Source: Balanoglossus misakiensis (Eukaryota; Hemichordata). Taken from it: DNA of 64,000 bases. Location of the stretch: NCBI GenBank assembly GCA_040954595.2, contig CM082578.2, positions 3,906,001 to 3,970,000 of the forward strand. Direction: 5' to 3'. Numbering within the stretch: the stretch's first letter is position 1; every line of letters starts with the position of its first letter. Both the position numbers and the translations under genes were made by a program. Of this stretch, positions 47,149-58,143 are shown piece by piece. The notes under the pieces were generated by a model that was given only the letters and a program-made list of their open reading frames with translations, made no database searches and had not been told where the DNA came from.

Positions 47149-47386
47149 TATTAAAAGCAGGTGAATTATGTACATGTACTCAATATTGCATACCATATGA
47201 TCATACAAACAAATGTACACACAGAAGTGAATACCCCATGGTGTAGCAATAAAATTGTTAAATTACACGGTATTAAAAGCAGGTGAATTATGTACATGTA
47301 CTCAATATTGCATACCATATGATCATACAAACAAATGTACACACAGAAGTGAATACCCCATGGTGTAGCAATAAAATTGTTAAATT
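47149..47386 (+). repeat. 122-bp tandem duplication
   Basis: The segment starting tattaaaagcaggtg at 47149 is repeated with the same order and almost no change at 47271; the period is 122 bp. It is a simple recent duplication with no coding content. Confidence 0.95.
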
Positions 47387-47473
47387 GTAATTATATCATA
47401 CCAAGCAACAATGTAAATTGTTCTAAAATACTTTTTATATTTAACGTAGATTTTATATATACATAGAAAATGA

Positions 47474-47498
47474 CTACATACATACATACATACATACA

Positions 47499-47532
<34 letters not shown>

Positions 47533-47556
47533 CATACATACACACATGCCTGCATG

Positions 47557-47600
<44 letters not shown>
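47474..47600. repeat. Microsatellites (ATAC)n and (AC)n
   Basis: A catacata run followed by a cacaca run. A separate (GACA)n run lies at 47737-47758. Apparent frames across them encode only Tyr/Ile/His or Cys/Val/Met repeats and are artefacts. Confidence 0.95.
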
Positions 47601-47602
<2 letters not shown>

Positions 47603-47852
47603 CATATACACATGTACATATGTTAGAAATGTACATATGCCAGTACATACATGACAAAGACATACAGACAGATATAACATTATGACAGCCAGGCAGCCTG
47701 TCTTAAATTACTCAATCCTTCGCCTGAGTTTATCTTCAGACAGACAGACAGACAGACAACTCACTAAGGCGTGTAGACAACCTAGTCTTAATTACCCTGT
47801 CCTCCCCCAGAGTTTATATCTTTTTCTGAAAGTTAAATCACATCATGTTAGA

Positions 47853-48816
47853 CAAATTATTTGCAGTTGGTGTATCGCTACCTTATCGTAACCTTATCAA
47901 AAGCAATCTGGTGGTCAATATTATTTTGCGGTAAGGTAAATACATGTTATGTAAAATGATGATGTCAGCTTTCTCAGATTATATCATAAGGCAGTTGAAC
48001 GACATGCACACACTATTGCTACAGATCCTGACTATAAACCAACTTTAAAATTTCTTTCAAAATCTCCAATTATGGACATGCTACAGAGTTCAATTTAACA
48101 GGAAACAATTCCTTTGGAAAATACTTTTGCCAACAGCTATATCTATTTTAAATTCAAGTTTCATCCTTTTTTAGTTTTATCCAGTGCTGCAGATATGCTT
48201 TTCATCATGTTGTCTTATTTGTGTATATACATTGTTATCAAAATGTCATTTATCCTGAATTTATAACTGATTGATGAGCCTCATGAAGACAAGTTTCACA
48301 GCTATTGTTGACAATTAAGTATTTGAATTGATTTAACATAGGAGCCAGTATAAGAACATTTAACCTCTTGCTGGGTAGTTTTGTTTTTATCTAGTCTCAC
48401 TCCCAGACCTCATCGCTGTGCACCATAGTGTGCTACTGGCAGTATGACCAGGCAAGGAGCGCAGCGACAAGCACAAGTTTGCCAAATCAGATCACTTGCC
48501 CGGTCATGTCCTACCACCAGAAGCACACACTTTGCCCTGGTGAAGCAACAAGGTCTGGTACCATCACTCAGCTTTTCCGTAACAAAGGCCATTATTAAAT
48601 CATGTACGTGAATGAGGTTTTTCCTCGTGACGGGTTATATCTTTATTTTTCTAATAACACTTATGTTATTTCAAAACACAACTCTAAATTAATATTTTGA
48701 TCCTTATTGCTTCATGAAAGCTAAAGTATTTTGGTACAACATTTACCGTCACACTTTCTATTCCTTTCTCAGACACAAGATCAATCAATTTATTAGCTTC
48801 TGTAGTTAATTTGCTT
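47853..48816 (-). repeat. 3'-end tandem unit 1 (distal) of Helentron copy C
   Basis: About 964 bp. Read on the minus strand it begins with a diverged copy of the last 130 bp of the transposase gene (48816 down to about 48692), then about 840 bp of downstream sequence. It is the most diverged of the three units; for example it lacks a short cgcccg insertion near 48475. Confidence 0.93.
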
Positions 48817-49783
48817 CAAATTATTTGCAGTTGGTGTATCGCTACCTTATCGTAACCTTATCAAAAGCAATCTGGTGGTCAATATTATTTTGCGGTAAGG
48901 TAAATACATGTTATGTAAAATGATGATGTCAGCTTTCTCAGATTATATCATAAGGCAGTTGAACGACATGCACACACTATTGCTACAGATCCTGACTATA
49001 AACCAACTTTAAAATTTCTTTCAAAATCTCCAATTATGGACATGCTACAGAGTTCAATTTAACAGGAAACAATTCCTTTGGAAAATACTTTTGCCAACAG
49101 CTATATCTATTTTAAATTCAAGTTTCATCCTTTTTTAGTTTTATCCAGTGCTGCAGATATGCTTTTCATCATGTTGTCTTATTTGTGTATATACATTGTT
49201 ATCAAAATGTCATTTATCCTGAATTTATAACTGATTGATGAGCCTCATGAAGACAAGTTTCACAGCTATTGTTGACAATTAAGTATTTGAATTGATTTAA
49301 CATAGGAGCCAGTATAAGAACATTTAACCTCTTGCTGGGTAGTTTTGTTTTTATCTAGTCTCACTCCCAGACCTCATCGCTGTGCACCATAGTGTGCTAC
49401 TGGCAGTATGACCAGGCAAGGAGCGCAGCGACAAGCACAAGTCGCCCGCCAAATCAGATCACTTGCCCGGTCATGTCCTACCACCAGAAGCACACACTTT
49501 GCCCTGGTGAAGCAACAAGGTCTGGTACCATCACTCAGCTTTTCCGTAACAAAGGCCGTTATTAAATCATGTACCTGAATAAGGTTATTCCTCGTGACGG
49601 GTTATATCTTTATTTTTCTAATAACACTTATGTTATTTCAAAACACAACTCTAAATTAATATTTTGATCCTTATTGCTTCATGAAAGCTAAAGTATTTTG
49701 GTACAACATTTACCGTCACATATTTTATTCCTTTCTCAGACACAAGATCAATCAATTTATTAGCTTCTGTAGTTAATTTGCTT
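48817..49783 (-). repeat. 3'-end tandem unit 2 of Helentron copy C
   Basis: About 967 bp, nearly identical to the segment next to the gene. Its gene-derived part (49783 down to about 49658) still reads VPKYFSFHEAIRIKI but has lost the stop codon and changed the catalytic DHV to DLV. The junction lies at a short shared CAAATT. Confidence 0.93.
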
Positions 49784-50625
49784 CAAATTATTTGCAGTTG
49801 GTGTATCGCTACCTTATCGTAACCTTATCAAAAGCAATCTGGTGGTCAATATTATTTTGCGGTAAGGTAAATACATGTTATGTAAAATGATGATGTCAGC
49901 TTTCTCAGATTATATCATAAGGCAGTTGAACGACATGCACACACTATTGCTACAGATCCTGACTATAAACCAACTTTAAAATTTCTTTCAAAATCTCCAA
50001 TTATGGACATGCTACAGAGTTCAATTTAACAGGAAACAATTCCTTTGGAAAATACTTTTGCCAACAGCTATATCTATTTTAAATTCAAGTTTCATCCTTT
50101 TTTAGTTTTATCCAGTGCTGCAGATATGCTTTTCATCATGTTGTCTTATTTGTGTATATACATTGTTATCAAAATGTCATTTATCCTGAATTTATAACTG
50201 ATTGATGAGCCTCATGAAGACAAGTTTCACAGCTATTGTTGACAATTAAGTATTTGAATTGATTTAACATAGGAGCCAGTATAAGAACATTTAACCTCTT
50301 GCTGGGTAGTTTTGTTTTTATCTAGTCTCACTCCCAGACCTCATCGCTGTGCACCATAGTGTGCTACTGGCAGTATGACCAGGCAAGGAGCGCAGCGACA
50401 AGCACAAGTCGCCCGCCAAATCAGATCACTTGCCCGGTCATGTCCTACCACCAGAAGCACACATTTTGCCCTGGTGAAGCAACAAGGTCTGGTACCATCA
50501 CTCAGCTTTTCCGTAACAAAGGCCGTTATTGAATCATGTACCTGAATAAGGTTATTCCTCGCGGTGGGTTATATCTTTATTTTTCTAATCATACTGATTT
50601 TATTTCAAAACACAAGTCTAAATAA
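49784..50625 (-). repeat. 3'-end tandem unit 3 (proximal), 3' flank of copy C gene
   Basis: The 842 bp directly after the intact stop codon, which together with the real gene end forms the third unit. On the minus strand it contains GCGAC and GTCGC arms around an 8-nt loop near 50390-50410, and a poly(A) signal close to the gene. No other gene was seen. Confidence 0.9.
50576..50581 (-). terminator. Poly(A) signal AATAAA, copy C
   Basis: AATAAA on the minus strand about 45 bp after the stop codon at 50626-50628. The position fits a short 3' UTR, and the motif is repeated in each downstream tandem unit. Confidence 0.5.
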
Positions 50626-53600
50626 TTATATTTTGATGCTTATTGCTTCATGAAAGCTGAAGTATTTTGGTACCACATTTACTGTCACATATTTTATTCC
50701 TTTCACATACACATGATCAATCAATGTATTAGCTTCTGTAGTTGGTTCGCTAACAAATTGTCTGAAACCATGATCTTCCATGAACTTTACAAGTGATGAC
50801 CGGGACAAGATATCTTCATTGAAATCACCCATGATCAGTTTGCCTCCTGGGTATTTTTCCATTGCTTTCACCAAGCAAACCAAACTTTTTTTGAATACCT
50901 CTGCTTTGTATGATGGTGGTCTATAAACTACAGCTACTGTAACATTGATTTTAGTGACATAAAATGAAATACATTCCAAATTACACACACCCAAATGCAA
51001 AATTTCAAAATCATTACATAGTTTGCTATAGACTCCAACACCACCCCGCTGTTGCAACTGTAGACTTGATGTATTTCTATCAAATTGATTGTAGGATTGA
51101 GATCGTGGTTGGTGATTGAATTCAAATCCGCTCAATTGCAAATTACAATGTGTTCCTTTTTCAGATAACCAAGTTTCCGTCAAACAAATGAAGTCTGCTT
51201 CCAAATATTCACTGTCATTGCAAATATCTTTAATGTGATTGACAAGTCCCTCCACATTATGCAATACAAATGAGCATGTATAATTACTGTGTTCTTTCTG
51301 AGTACACTTGGGGAGAAATTTTGGCATTGTTTCCAGGGCTTCTTGGACCTTTTCATTGCAATATATGGATGATTTGTTAAAGTCATTAATAATGAGACCA
51401 TCTAATGTTGTCACCCGACTCAATGCCACATATGCCTGTCCTGGTGCAAACATCTTCTTTAAACTGACAACAGCTTTATCAACTGTCAATCCCTGTACCT
51501 TATGCACTGTACATGCCCAAGCTAGTTTTAAAGGAAACTGCCTCCTAATACCACCATTACTTGCAACAGACATTTCTTGAGGTTCTATAGGGGTACTGTT
51601 TACTGGAAGGTCAGATATAGTTATAGGCTTCTTTTTACGCAATCCTTGGCCAACTTTCTCATTATCAAATACAACATAAATGGCAGCTGGGAATTTTTCA
51701 TTTGGTTTTACTGCAATGTGACATACTGTCCCAAAAACGCCATTCACCAAACCATCAGCCACATCAATGTTATGCGTCAATTGGACTCGTGCACCAACAG
51801 CTAGAGTAAGAGTCTTTGGCAAAGTTGTCCTGAACACTTTGACATGGTGACCTTCCTTTTTTTCTAGTCGTCCACTTTTAGGATTTCTGCTAAAATCTTC
51901 TGCTTCAATACACACAGGATCAGAACATTGAGAATGAAGCATTTCAACATTACAGCTATTAACCTCTGCATTTGTAGCAAAAACATGCATTGCCTCAGAT
52001 GTTTCACCAGTAACACACTTTTGTAACATTGCCACATCACCAGCATTTAGTGTGTCCCCCTTTTTGTGAACTCTTACTCGATTTAGTGCCTCTGCAAATG
52101 CACAGTCTTTCTGTCTCATTATTTCAGTTAATTCTACCATACTGAAATTATCATTCCACAGATTGACGGATTCACGGTCTATGCACAGTGGACTTGCTTT
52201 TACAGGCGGGAGTTGATAAAAATCACCCACAGCAATAACACACACATTCCCAAATGGTGACTCAGCCGATGACTGTTTGATTTGTCGCAGTCTTCCATGA
52301 ACATAGTACAGTAACTTTTTGTCTACCATAGAAATCTCATCTATTATCAAAATTTGAAGGTTACCAAACTTGCAACGAAGAGTATTGAGCTTTTCTTCAC
52401 GCAGTGGCTGATATGGCAGCTTTGAGTCAACAGCTATGGAGAATATATGATGGAGAGTTGTTCCTTGTATATTAAACGCTGCTACTCCTGTTGGTGCAGT
52501 TAAAGCAATTGAAATTCCATCAACATCTGGCATTGCACGAGCTAGAATTCGTTTGGCTTCATGATATATGCTTTTGATTAAGTGACTTTTTCCAGTACCA
52601 GCACCACCAGTGACAAACAAATAAAAGGGTTCTGGATTCTTGCCATTGCTTTTGTCCAAACACCACTTCCTGACAGTGTAAAACACTTCTGCTTGTTTCT
52701 TGTTCAAAGATCTACACATTGCTTCAACCTCATATTTCTTCATTGAATTTGAAAGTTCTACATGGCAATCATCACCTTTAGGTTTTTTTACCAAGTCCGG
52801 AATATCACTGTCATCCACCGGATCATCATCACAGCACTTTTTACCTTCTTCAATGCATTCCAATCGTTCTAATTCATTTTCTGGACATATTTGAGCCCAT
52901 GCATCTTCAAGATGGCCATTCTCATCAAGAAATTGTCCAGCTGCATCAATAGCATCAGCCTCTGTTTCAAATAATGCTTTATTGGCATCTACAATCATTT
53001 TAACCTTTTCTAAAGAAGCAGTGCCACATTTCACTGCACCAAGACAATAAAAATCCTCAAACGATTCAAATCCACTAGGTTTCAGTTGTGATTCAGTACG
53101 ATATGGGAGAAACAGTTGTAATATACTGCCATAGTGCTTTTCTGGACATTTGGTAACAGAAAATCTAGCATATCTAACAACAGCACCATCACTTATAGAT
53201 CTTTTCTGCATGTAACCAACATCATTTTTCAACTTCACTATTGGACTGTGGCGTTTTTCATTACTCACATTTTTCATTTCTGATTTTGAAACCACTCTGT
53301 ATTCAGAACAAAATTTTGCAAGACACATGTTGTCAAAATCTACCCCATTTGGTCTGTTCTTGTACCTGTCTACAATGCTATTCATCCATATCTCTTCCTC
53401 ATCTAAATTATCACCTTTCATTTTCTTCTGAATTGCAGCTAATGGCAGACTCATTTTAATTTGATTTTCTCCTGTTGGAATAAACTGAACTTTTCGTGAT
53501 GATTGTTTCAGTTTCAAACCACATACCCTATATACAGCTTCCTGGGCACTTATTTCCCTGTTGTGCAGATATACACCACCTAACTCTTTCATGGCAGACT

Positions 53601-56600
53601 TTGCATCCATATTTCCTTCTTTGTTAGCCTCTTTCTGTGCATGTTCCAAGAGTAAACCCATTTCTCTTTCGGCCTTAGAGATGTATGACACAATGTACAC
53701 AACACAGGCATAAGCATCCACCACAAACTGAATGTCCATGTTTGCATTCCAGCAACGGAGAAGGTTGGTATTATATTGGTTCACCCAAACATCACTTGGC
53801 TCACGTTTTAGAACTACACTTGTCTTCTTTGCCAAAATTGCATTTGCTTGTTCAAACATCTCCTGAGATATGCCAACTGCATTGAACAAATCATCAATAG
53901 TATCAATTTGTTTCTCTTTATCACACAGGCATGTCCACACTCGTTCTAAAATTTGTCTAGCCTTCTTCTGAACCAATACTGTATCATCCAACTCAAGCAA
54001 ACTATTTTCAAATTCACTCTCCAGCGATGTAGACATTCGATCATCCTTACACTGATCGTCATCTGTTACCTCTATTCCGGTATCTATGCTGACAGATGGG
54101 TGGCATATAAAGGTTTTGTTTGAAGGAGGTCGGGGGAAGTTGAATCGACATGTAGTACCCTTTTTCTTGCAAGATTTTGAATGCCTTGAGCTGTGTTTCT
54201 GGACTGTTTTCACAATCTCATGCAGTACCTCATCCTCCTCTATAGAAGGCATTTCACATGTTACATATCTGTCAACAAACTCAACAACATCCTCATCAGA
54301 ATCTTTGTCCACTTTTGGTGCATTTTCAACCCAAAACAAACAGTGAGTGTGCGGTGATCCACGCTGCTGAAACTCAACTCGATAAAAATAATCTTTGATC
54401 TTCCCAATAGGACTAGCTGGTGACATTATTACCTCATTCAAGAAACAATGGAATCTATGATCAAACATTCTTGCTGCTGTTACAGGATTTCGTCTCAGGA
54501 TACCACATTTCTCAGACCAATCGAGATCCTCAGCATTACGTGTATCACCTTCTTCACGTAGGATAGTTTCAATTACTTCTTTCCATCTTAAGTCAGCAGC
54601 AGAAAATGAGCAGAACCATGTCGGTATACCTAACTGTCTGATCATTGCAAACAAATCTTTCTGTGTTGATTGCCAATAAGGGGGAGTTCCTCGTACTGGT
54701 TTTAAAAACTTGTAGCCTTCATCACATTTCAATATCTCTCTCAATGAATCCCCATCAGTCAGAACATCAGATGTCACCTTTTTGCCACAAGCGTTGGCAG
54801 TACCTTTTCTCAAAGCAATTGACACATTTGATACAACCTGGTCAAGTTCTGAACGATATTGTGCATAAAATATGTAGTCTGTGCTTTTTGCAAACCTGTT
54901 ACTTGCATTCATGAGGCGACTCTGCAGGTATCGTCCTATTGTTATCTTAACCTCTCGATCATCGTGAAATGTTGGTGATCCAGTTGGGAATATCACAGGA
55001 AAGCACTTAGCTTCATTGAACTTCTCCATCAACACTCTAACAGGTTTATTATCCTCGCCAGGAGCAACACAAGCGATATCATCAAAGTGATAATCAAGAA
55101 TATCCTGACCAATGTCAACTGGTTGAAAGCATGTGTCCATGAATATTCCATTAGTATCTCCATCAGGCTCATTTCCATTTTCTGTGTCTGATGCTACATC
55201 ATTGCGATCAGTATCTAACAATTTTTCCTCAGTGTTTTCATTACTTTCACCATTAGATTTTTCTTCAGTCTTTTCAAGAGTATTTTCCCAAGTGAGATTG
55301 AATTTGACATCATTATACCACTTGTTATTTTTCTGTAGGTATTCCAGTGCATTTTGAATGTGTCCTTTGTTTACAAATTGATACTGATAACAACCTTTAT
55401 AACTTAATTTCCGCTTCAATTTCACCTTTATCATCTGGTCCTCCAATTCACCTCTAGGCAAAATACTTGTGGCCTTTTCTATATTAGACGGGACACACAC
55501 AACAGGTCCATGAACACCATTTTGTCCACCTCTTGGTAGTGCCATCATTTTCATGAAAGGAATATGCAGTGCAATTAAATGTTGCTCTAAAGAATTCAGA
55601 CATTTTAATTCATCAGGGATTGGTTTGACATCAAGATTGTTTGCAGCAGCTTGAACAGGCATCTCTGCACGCAAGAGTTTGCTATGACATGTGTGACAAA
55701 TCCATAATTTACTGGCTGCACTGCTCTTAAGGGGACAATCAACAATACACAATTCACTACAGTTGTGTACATACTCTTGTGTTATGCATTTGTTGGCATT
55801 CATTTCACAGAGACCTCCCTTAGAGACATAGTTATCCATCTTACAAACAATTACCTGTTTTCTAAAAAGTCGCCGGTGACAAACTGAACATACACAATTT
55901 GGCCCAACTGAAATCTGATTCCGGAAATCAATTATAACACGCTCTATATTTCCCTTTTCAATCTTTGTCACTTTCCTCTCAGTACGTCTTCTCTGCAGTA
56001 CAGTTTGTTTATAAACGTGATCCTGTTGGTAACGTTCCAAACATTTTTTTTTGGTCCAGTTTTGAAACTCTTCATCTCTGTTATACTTGTCAAGAAATTG
56101 TGCTGCATTCTGACTTTTTTTGTGTTCTCGGAACTTCTGATCGTTTTGGAACTTGTCAGCAAATACTGCTGCAGTCTGTCTCTTCTTTTGTTCTCGAAAC
56201 TCCAGATCTTTTTTGTACTTATGAACACATTGTGCTGCACTCTGTCTCTTCTTTTGTTCTCGGAATGTCTGATCTTTTTTGTACTTGTCAACACATAGTG
56301 CTGCATTCTGTCTCTTCTTTTGTTCTCGGAATGTCTGATCTTTTTTGTACTTGTCAACACATTGTCTCTTCTTTTGTTCTCGGAAAGTCTCATCTTTTTT
56401 GTACTTGTCAACACATTGTGCTGCACTCTGTCTCTTCTTTTGTTCTCGGAAAGTCTGATCTTTTTTGTACTTGTCAACACATTGTTCTGCACTCTGTCGC
56501 TTCTTTTGTTCTCGGAATGTCTGATCTTTTTTGTACTTGTCAACACATTGTGCTGCACTCTGTCTCTTCTTTTGTTCTCGGAATGTCTGATCTTTTTTGT

Positions 56601-58143
56601 ACTTGTCAACACATTGTGCTGCACTCTCACTCTTCTTGTGCTCTCTGTATAGTGGAACTTTTTCATATTTTGCCAAACATTGTTCTGCACATACAGTTTT
56701 CTGTACTTCACGATATACTAGGTCATGATCATATCTTCCTGCAAGTCTACGTTTTTTGTTCTCTCTATACAGTACATCTTCATGATATCTCTTTCTACTA
56801 TCCGATTTTATGTTGTCTCTATATTCAGAATTAGTCTGATAGCGTTCATATTGTTTAGATGCTTTAGAGCTCTTCAGACTACTGGGTACATTTAATTCAT
56901 TCAATTTACCTCTTTCACTTTCATACTTTTCACGCCTGAGTTTCTTTTTCAACCGTTCACCAATGGCTCTACCGCGTTTCTTACTTCGTACTGGTGCGAA
57001 ACACTGTGTTGCAAAAACGTCATCCAAATGGAACTCTTTTTTCAAACCAATTTGTTTTGAACACTCATTGTCTGTCACACCCATGCATTCTCCAGTTACA
57101 TTTTCAATAGGGACAACTTCATTGCAATCAATGTGTGTACAATGACAGGTTTCCAACTGTGGTGTCTTCACACACTCAACTACTTCATAATGGTTTCTAT
57201 TGCGATGGTTCAGGTATATACCAACACCTCTATCAACATTGTTTTTATTGATTATATTACATGAATGTTTCCACCAACTATCGAAACTGTACACGAAAAT
57301 ATTTACATTGAAGAGATTTGTAGTGGCAAGGATTTCAGTTTCTGTAGCCCATGTGCCTAGATGATCCATTCTGGACTTCTCAATATAATCAGCAACTGAT
57401 GTATATCCATCTAACCTTACCCAGCCTGAATATACTTCCTCATTGGCTTTCAAGTGATTCACAATGGCCGTTCGAATGACTCCGTGATTTCGCTCAGTCC
57501 CACTTATACAATATGATAAGGACCTAAAATAACAGTTACCATCACCAATTATTGACTTGTAATTACATGGGTCTCCAATTGTAACACTTCCAAGTTTATT
57601 TAAAATATCAATTTTATTTTTATCTACAATATCAAATTTGCAACACAGCTGTTCACATACATCAGAAGTAAGTGGAGAGAATGAATAAACACTGTCCTCT
57701 GTTCCACTACCAATATATAGGTCGTCCGATGAATCATTGTCAAGACTATGTTGTTGCAGAATTTCATTACTTCCTTCAGTCTTATCAACACTTTGATTTT
57801 CAGTCTCAAATATCTCATTGTTGACTTTTGAACTTTCATTTTCTCTGTCACTTTTTCTGATTTTATCCATATTCCTGTTTTTAGAGAGGGCAGGCCCCTC
57901 TTTGAATTCATTTCTATTCCTGTTTTTAGAGAGGGCAGGCCCCTCTTTGAATTCATTATTATTCCTGTTTTTAGAGAGGGCAGGCCCCTCTTTGTATTCA
58001 TTTCTATTCCTGTTTTTAGAGAGGGCAGGCCCCTCTTTGTGCTCTATAGCTATCCTGTTTTTCAAGAGGACAGGATCCTCAGACACAACAGTATCTTCAT
58101 TCTTCTGACTCCTCTTCTTCCTCCAGTATCTACTGCGTGGCAT
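50626..58143 (-). CDS. Helentron Rep/PIF1-helicase polyprotein, copy C, intact
   Basis: A 2505-residue transposase, open throughout. An upstream TTG at 58152 is in frame, but the ATG at 58143 (MPRSRYWRKKRSQ) is preferred because it directly follows the splice acceptor ttgctttgttccag and matches copy B. Parts: four GPALSKN repeats; an OTU domain with DGNC (Cys204) and NHRNRNHYEVV; about eight to nine 22-residue units CVDKYKKDQTFREQKKRQSAAQ; a zinc region with CVCSVC and CHTCH; a DUF6570-like stretch; a Helitron Rep domain with HTH (His1265, His1267) and YIVSYISK; a PIF1 helicase with GGAGTGKS (1846-1853), IIDE, GDFYQLPPV and YVALSRVT; and a C-terminal EEP endonuclease with LTETWL, GDFN, DHV and FHEA. 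Every signature residue is present. It is much closer to copy A than to copy B. Confidence 0.95.
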   Translation of the reverse strand: MPRSRYWRKKRSQKNEDTVVSEDPVLLKNRIAIEHKEGPALSKNRNRNEYKEGPALSKNRNNNEFKEGPALSKNRNRNEFKEGPALSKNRNMDKIRKSDRENESSKVNNEIFETENQSVDKTEGSNEILQQHSLDNDSSDDLYIGSGTEDSVYSFSPLTSDVCEQLCCKFDIVDKNKIDILNKLGSVTIGDPCNYKSIIGDGNCYFRSLSYCISGTERNHGVIRTAIVNHLKANEEVYSGWVRLDGYTSVADYIEKSRMDHLGTWATETEILATTNLFNVNIFVYSFDSWWKHSCNIINKNNVDRGVGIYLNHRNRNHYEVVECVKTPQLETCHCTHIDCNEVVPIENVTGECMGVTDNECSKQIGLKKEFHLDDVFATQCFAPVRSKKRGRAIGERLKKKLRREKYESERGKLNELNVPSSLKSSKASKQYERYQTNSEYRDNIKSDSRKRYHEDVLYRENKKRRLAGRYDHDLVYREVQKTVCAEQCLAKYEKVPLYREHKKSESAAQCVDKYKKDQTFREQKKRQSAAQCVDKYKKDQTFREQKKRQSAEQCVDKYKKDQTFREQKKRQSAAQCVDKYKKDETFREQKKRQCVDKYKKDQTFREQKKRQNAALCVDKYKKDQTFREQKKRQSAAQCVHKYKKDLEFREQKKRQTAAVFADKFQNDQKFREHKKSQNAAQFLDKYNRDEEFQNWTKKKCLERYQQDHVYKQTVLQRRRTERKVTKIEKGNIERVIIDFRNQISVGPNCVCSVCHRRLFRKQVIVCKMDNYVSKGGLCEMNANKCITQEYVHNCSELCIVDCPLKSSAASKLWICHTCHSKLLRAEMPVQAAANNLDVKPIPDELKCLNSLEQHLIALHIPFMKMMALPRGGQNGVHGPVVCVPSNIEKATSILPRGELEDQMIKVKLKRKLSYKGCYQYQFVNKGHIQNALEYLQKNNKWYNDVKFNLTWENTLEKTEEKSNGESNENTEEKLLDTDRNDVASDTENGNEPDGDTNGIFMDTCFQPVDIGQDILDYHFDDIACVAPGEDNKPVRVLMEKFNEAKCFPVIFPTGSPTFHDDREVKITIGRYLQSRLMNASNRFAKSTDYIFYAQYRSELDQVVSNVSIALRKGTANACGKKVTSDVLTDGDSLREILKCDEGYKFLKPVRGTPPYWQSTQKDLFAMIRQLGIPTWFCSFSAADLRWKEVIETILREEGDTRNAEDLDWSEKCGILRRNPVTAARMFDHRFHCFLNEVIMSPASPIGKIKDYFYRVEFQQRGSPHTHCLFWVENAPKVDKDSDEDVVEFVDRYVTCEMPSIEEDEVLHEIVKTVQKHSSRHSKSCKKKGTTCRFNFPRPPSNKTFICHPSVSIDTGIEVTDDDQCKDDRMSTSLESEFENSLLELDDTVLVQKKARQILERVWTCLCDKEKQIDTIDDLFNAVGISQEMFEQANAILAKKTSVVLKREPSDVWVNQYNTNLLRCWNANMDIQFVVDAYACVVYIVSYISKAEREMGLLLEHAQKEANKEGNMDAKSAMKELGGVYLHNREISAQEAVYRVCGLKLKQSSRKVQFIPTGENQIKMSLPLAAIQKKMKGDNLDEEEIWMNSIVDRYKNRPNGVDFDNMCLAKFCSEYRVVSKSEMKNVSNEKRHSPIVKLKNDVGYMQKRSISDGAVVRYARFSVTKCPEKHYGSILQLFLPYRTESQLKPSGFESFEDFYCLGAVKCGTASLEKVKMIVDANKALFETEADAIDAAGQFLDENGHLEDAWAQICPENELERLECIEEGKKCCDDDPVDDSDIPDLVKKPKGDDCHVELSNSMKKYEVEAMCRSLNKKQAEVFYTVRKWCLDKSNGKNPEPFYLFVTGGAGTGKSHLIKSIYHEAKRILARAMPDVDGISIALTAPTGVAAFNIQGTTLHHIFSIAVDSKLPYQPLREEKLNTLRCKFGNLQILIIDEISMVDKKLLYYVHGRLRQIKQSSAESPFGNVCVIAVGDFYQLPPVKASPLCIDRESVNLWNDNFSMVELTEIMRQKDCAFAEALNRVRVHKKGDTLNAGDVAMLQKCVTGETSEAMHVFATNAEVNSCNVEMLHSQCSDPVCIEAEDFSRNPKSGRLEKKEGHHVKVFRTTLPKTLTLAVGARVQLTHNIDVADGLVNGVFGTVCHIAVKPNEKFPAAIYVVFDNEKVGQGLRKKKPITISDLPVNSTPIEPQEMSVASNGGIRRQFPLKLAWACTVHKVQGLTVDKAVVSLKKMFAPGQAYVALSRVTTLDGLIINDFNKSSIYCNEKVQEALETMPKFLPKCTQKEHSNYTCSFVLHNVEGLVNHIKDICNDSEYLEADFICLTETWLSEKGTHCNLQLSGFEFNHQPRSQSYNQFDRNTSSLQLQQRGGVGVYSKLCNDFEILHLGVCNLECISFYVTKINVTVAVVYRPPSYKAEVFKKSLVCLVKAMEKYPGGKLIMGDFNEDILSRSSLVKFMEDHGFRQFVSEPTTEANTLIDHVYVKGIKYVTVNVVPKYFSFHEAISIKI
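56090..56640 (-). repeat. 66-bp coding repeat, FREQKKRQ peptide, copy C
   Basis: About eight to nine units of 22 residues (CVDKYKKDQTFREQKKRQSAAQ), some shortened to 18 residues by loss of SAAQ. Most are identical at DNA level. Copy A has only a few units here. The antisense strand is also open across the repeats for 289 codons, a by-product of the period being a multiple of three. Confidence 0.93.
57873..58052 (-). repeat. 45-bp coding minisatellite, four units, copy C
   Basis: Four units of the GPALSKN peptide repeat, against seven in copy A. Nearly identical DNA sequence otherwise; the three-unit difference accounts for the shift of the OTU cysteine from residue 204 to 249. Confidence 0.95.

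Noticed and set aside
47380-47685. Overlapping frames of 60-90 codons on both strands
   Set aside because: They are translations of ATAC and AC microsatellites with no real coding content.
55965-56834. A 289-codon open frame on the plus strand opposite copy C
   Set aside because: It lies antisense to the 66-bp coding repeats. A period divisible by three keeps all frames open if one unit is stop-free. No homology or own signals.
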